This document shows positions 63,374 through 64,000 of a stretch of 64,000 bases of DNA, piece after piece. Position 1 is the first letter of the stretch. The number at the start of each line of letters is the position of its first letter. Location of the stretch: positions 1 to 64,000 of the forward strand of contig JAHHIB010000037.1 in assembly GCA_019359075.1 (NCBI GenBank), in the 5' to 3' direction. Origin of the DNA: Kalymmatonema hyalinum WJT4-NPBG1. GTDB taxonomy: Bacteria; Cyanobacteriota; Cyanobacteriia; Cyanobacteriales; Nostocaceae. A program made the position numbers and the translations under genes. The notes under the pieces were generated by a model. That model ran no database searches. It saw only the letters and a list, made by a program, of their open reading frames with translations, and was not told where the DNA came from.

Positions 63374-63674
63374 ACCAACTAGATTTTACCACTCCGGGCA
63401 AAAGACCTTCGTGTGCCCATTCCCGCAGGACATTTCGAGATAGACCAAAGTCGCTGTAAACTCCTCTGGAACGACCAGTTACCCAGCAGCGGTTGCGGCG
63501 ACGAGTAGGAGCGCTATTGCGGGGTAGCTGTTGAATTTCGCGGTGAATTTCCACTTTATCAAGAGGAGATTCTGCTTGTCTGAATTCTTCCAGCAACGTT
63601 TCGCGCTTTTCAGCGTACTTAGCCACCAGTTTGGCGCGTTTTTTCTCGCGCTCAATCATGCTCTTTTTTGCCAT
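63372..63674 (-). CDS. rpsN: 30S ribosomal protein S14 (zinc-free form)
   Basis: 100 aa, the usual size of the long form. [23 protein letters not shown] and [50 protein letters not shown] are diagnostic. The four-Cys zinc motif of the short form is absent, so it is the zinc-free type. Transcribed alone. Confidence 0.97.
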   Translation of the reverse strand: MAKKSMIEREKKRAKLVAKYAEKRETLLEEFRQAESPLDKVEIHREIQQLPRNSAPTRRRNRCWVTGRSRGVYSDFGLSRNVLREWAHEGLLPGVVKSSW

Positions 63675-63812
63675 AATCTGAGTAATTTATTTCAAGACAG
63701 TATTCTCCATTCTATATAATTGCACATCTTTTGACATGAATTAAGTTCGTAATTAGCGCTTAATCCCTCAAGCACTAACTACAAACCCTGGAATTTTTCC
63801 TTCTTTAGACCA

Positions 63813-64000
63813 TTAAGGGCTTTCCTCAACTTTTGCCTTGACACTCACCTGTGGCACATTAAAAGCAGAAGGACAGAGTTCAGCCAGTTGACAAGCTTCA
63901 CAAGCGGGCGATCGCGCTTTACAAATCGCCCGACCGTGATAAATCAGCCGAATTGACCAATTTTCCCAGTCTGGTTGAGGCAATAGGCGCATCAAATCTC
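63813..64000 (-). CDS. nth: endonuclease III, C-terminal part (5' end beyond the window)
   Basis: The last 62 or so codons. WSIRLIYHGRAICKARSPACEACQLAELCP has the endonuclease III iron-sulfur ligands C-x6-C-x2-C-x5-C; NVPQVSVKAKVEESP is the tail. The frame is open to the window edge. Nth removes oxidised pyrimidines. A 138-bp gap separates it from rpsN. Confidence 0.88.
   Translation of the reverse strand, partial: DLMRLLPQPDWENWSIRLIYHGRAICKARSPACEACQLAELCPSAFNVPQVSVKAKVEESP

Noticed and set aside
1-64000. tRNA, rRNA, tmRNA or RNase P RNA genes
   Set aside because: I looked for conserved tRNA T-loop and rRNA words on both strands and found none that I could support.

Overview
The window comes from a filamentous, probably heterocyst-forming cyanobacterium (Nostocales-like). 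This rests on many GCGATCGC (HIP1) sites, dispersed palindromic and heptamer repeats typical of that group, and cyanobacterial genes: SipA, a PAM68-type photosystem II assembly protein, cyanophycinase, a nitrogenase-associated Mo-nitro_C protein, DUF1517 and DUF3598 proteins. No rRNA, tRNA, CRISPR array or prophage was found.

Layout. 0.3-6.4 kb: two tandem Ser/Thr kinases with membrane tails, a SAM methyltransferase and an FAD oxidoreductase. 6.4-7.8 kb: a decayed DDE-type insertion sequence with recognisable terminal inverted repeats. 8-16.4 kb: small conserved genes, MutY, a UGT-type glycosyltransferase, a CheR methyltransferase, SipA and a Tat-exported PrxQ. 16.4-20.6 kb: a 1299-residue one-protein phosphorelay (receiver, winged helix, Hpt, two receivers, PAS, kinase, two receivers) overlapping a CheY-like gene. 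21-28 kb: PEP synthase, a universal stress protein and an RTX/beta-helix secreted protein. 27.7-29.5 kb: an OmpR-type regulator and kinase pair. 31.0-32.5 kb: an IsrB-like (HNH-less IscB) RNA-guided nuclease homologue with a structured leader, the probable omega RNA. 32.5-40.4 kb: HtrA protease, a metacaspase fragment ended by a MITE-like repeat, TyrA, DUF1517, a lipoprotein, DAHP synthase, PAM68 and S15. 40.9-47.3 kb: a second phosphorelay locus in which the same domains are split over two genes, again followed by an overlapping CheY-like gene. 47-55.5 kb: Mo-nitro_C protein, GH13 enzyme, cyanophycinase, deformylase, PPK2 and DUF3598. 55.7-57.5 kb: an ECF sigma factor fused to ankyrin repeats. 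57.6-59.3 kb: an IS607-type element with frameshifted tnpA and intact tnpB. 59.3-64 kb: a membrane pentapeptide-repeat protein, a small ribbon-helix-helix protein, cupin, Aat, S14 and the C-terminal end of endonuclease III.

Main themes. (1) Signal transduction: two paralogous loci joining histidine kinase, receivers, Hpt and a DNA-binding output, fused differently. (2) Two separate OMEGA-type RNA-guided nuclease homologues, IsrB and TnpB, in one window. (3) Small repeats that have entered coding sequence in frame, mostly at linkers (PEP synthase, both phosphorelay proteins, GH13 enzyme), and in one case truncated a gene. (4) An ECF sigma factor whose ankyrin half may act as its built-in regulator. 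Nitrogen and carbon storage genes (cyanophycinase, Mo-nitro_C, GH13, PEP synthase, PPK2) are scattered and not in one operon.
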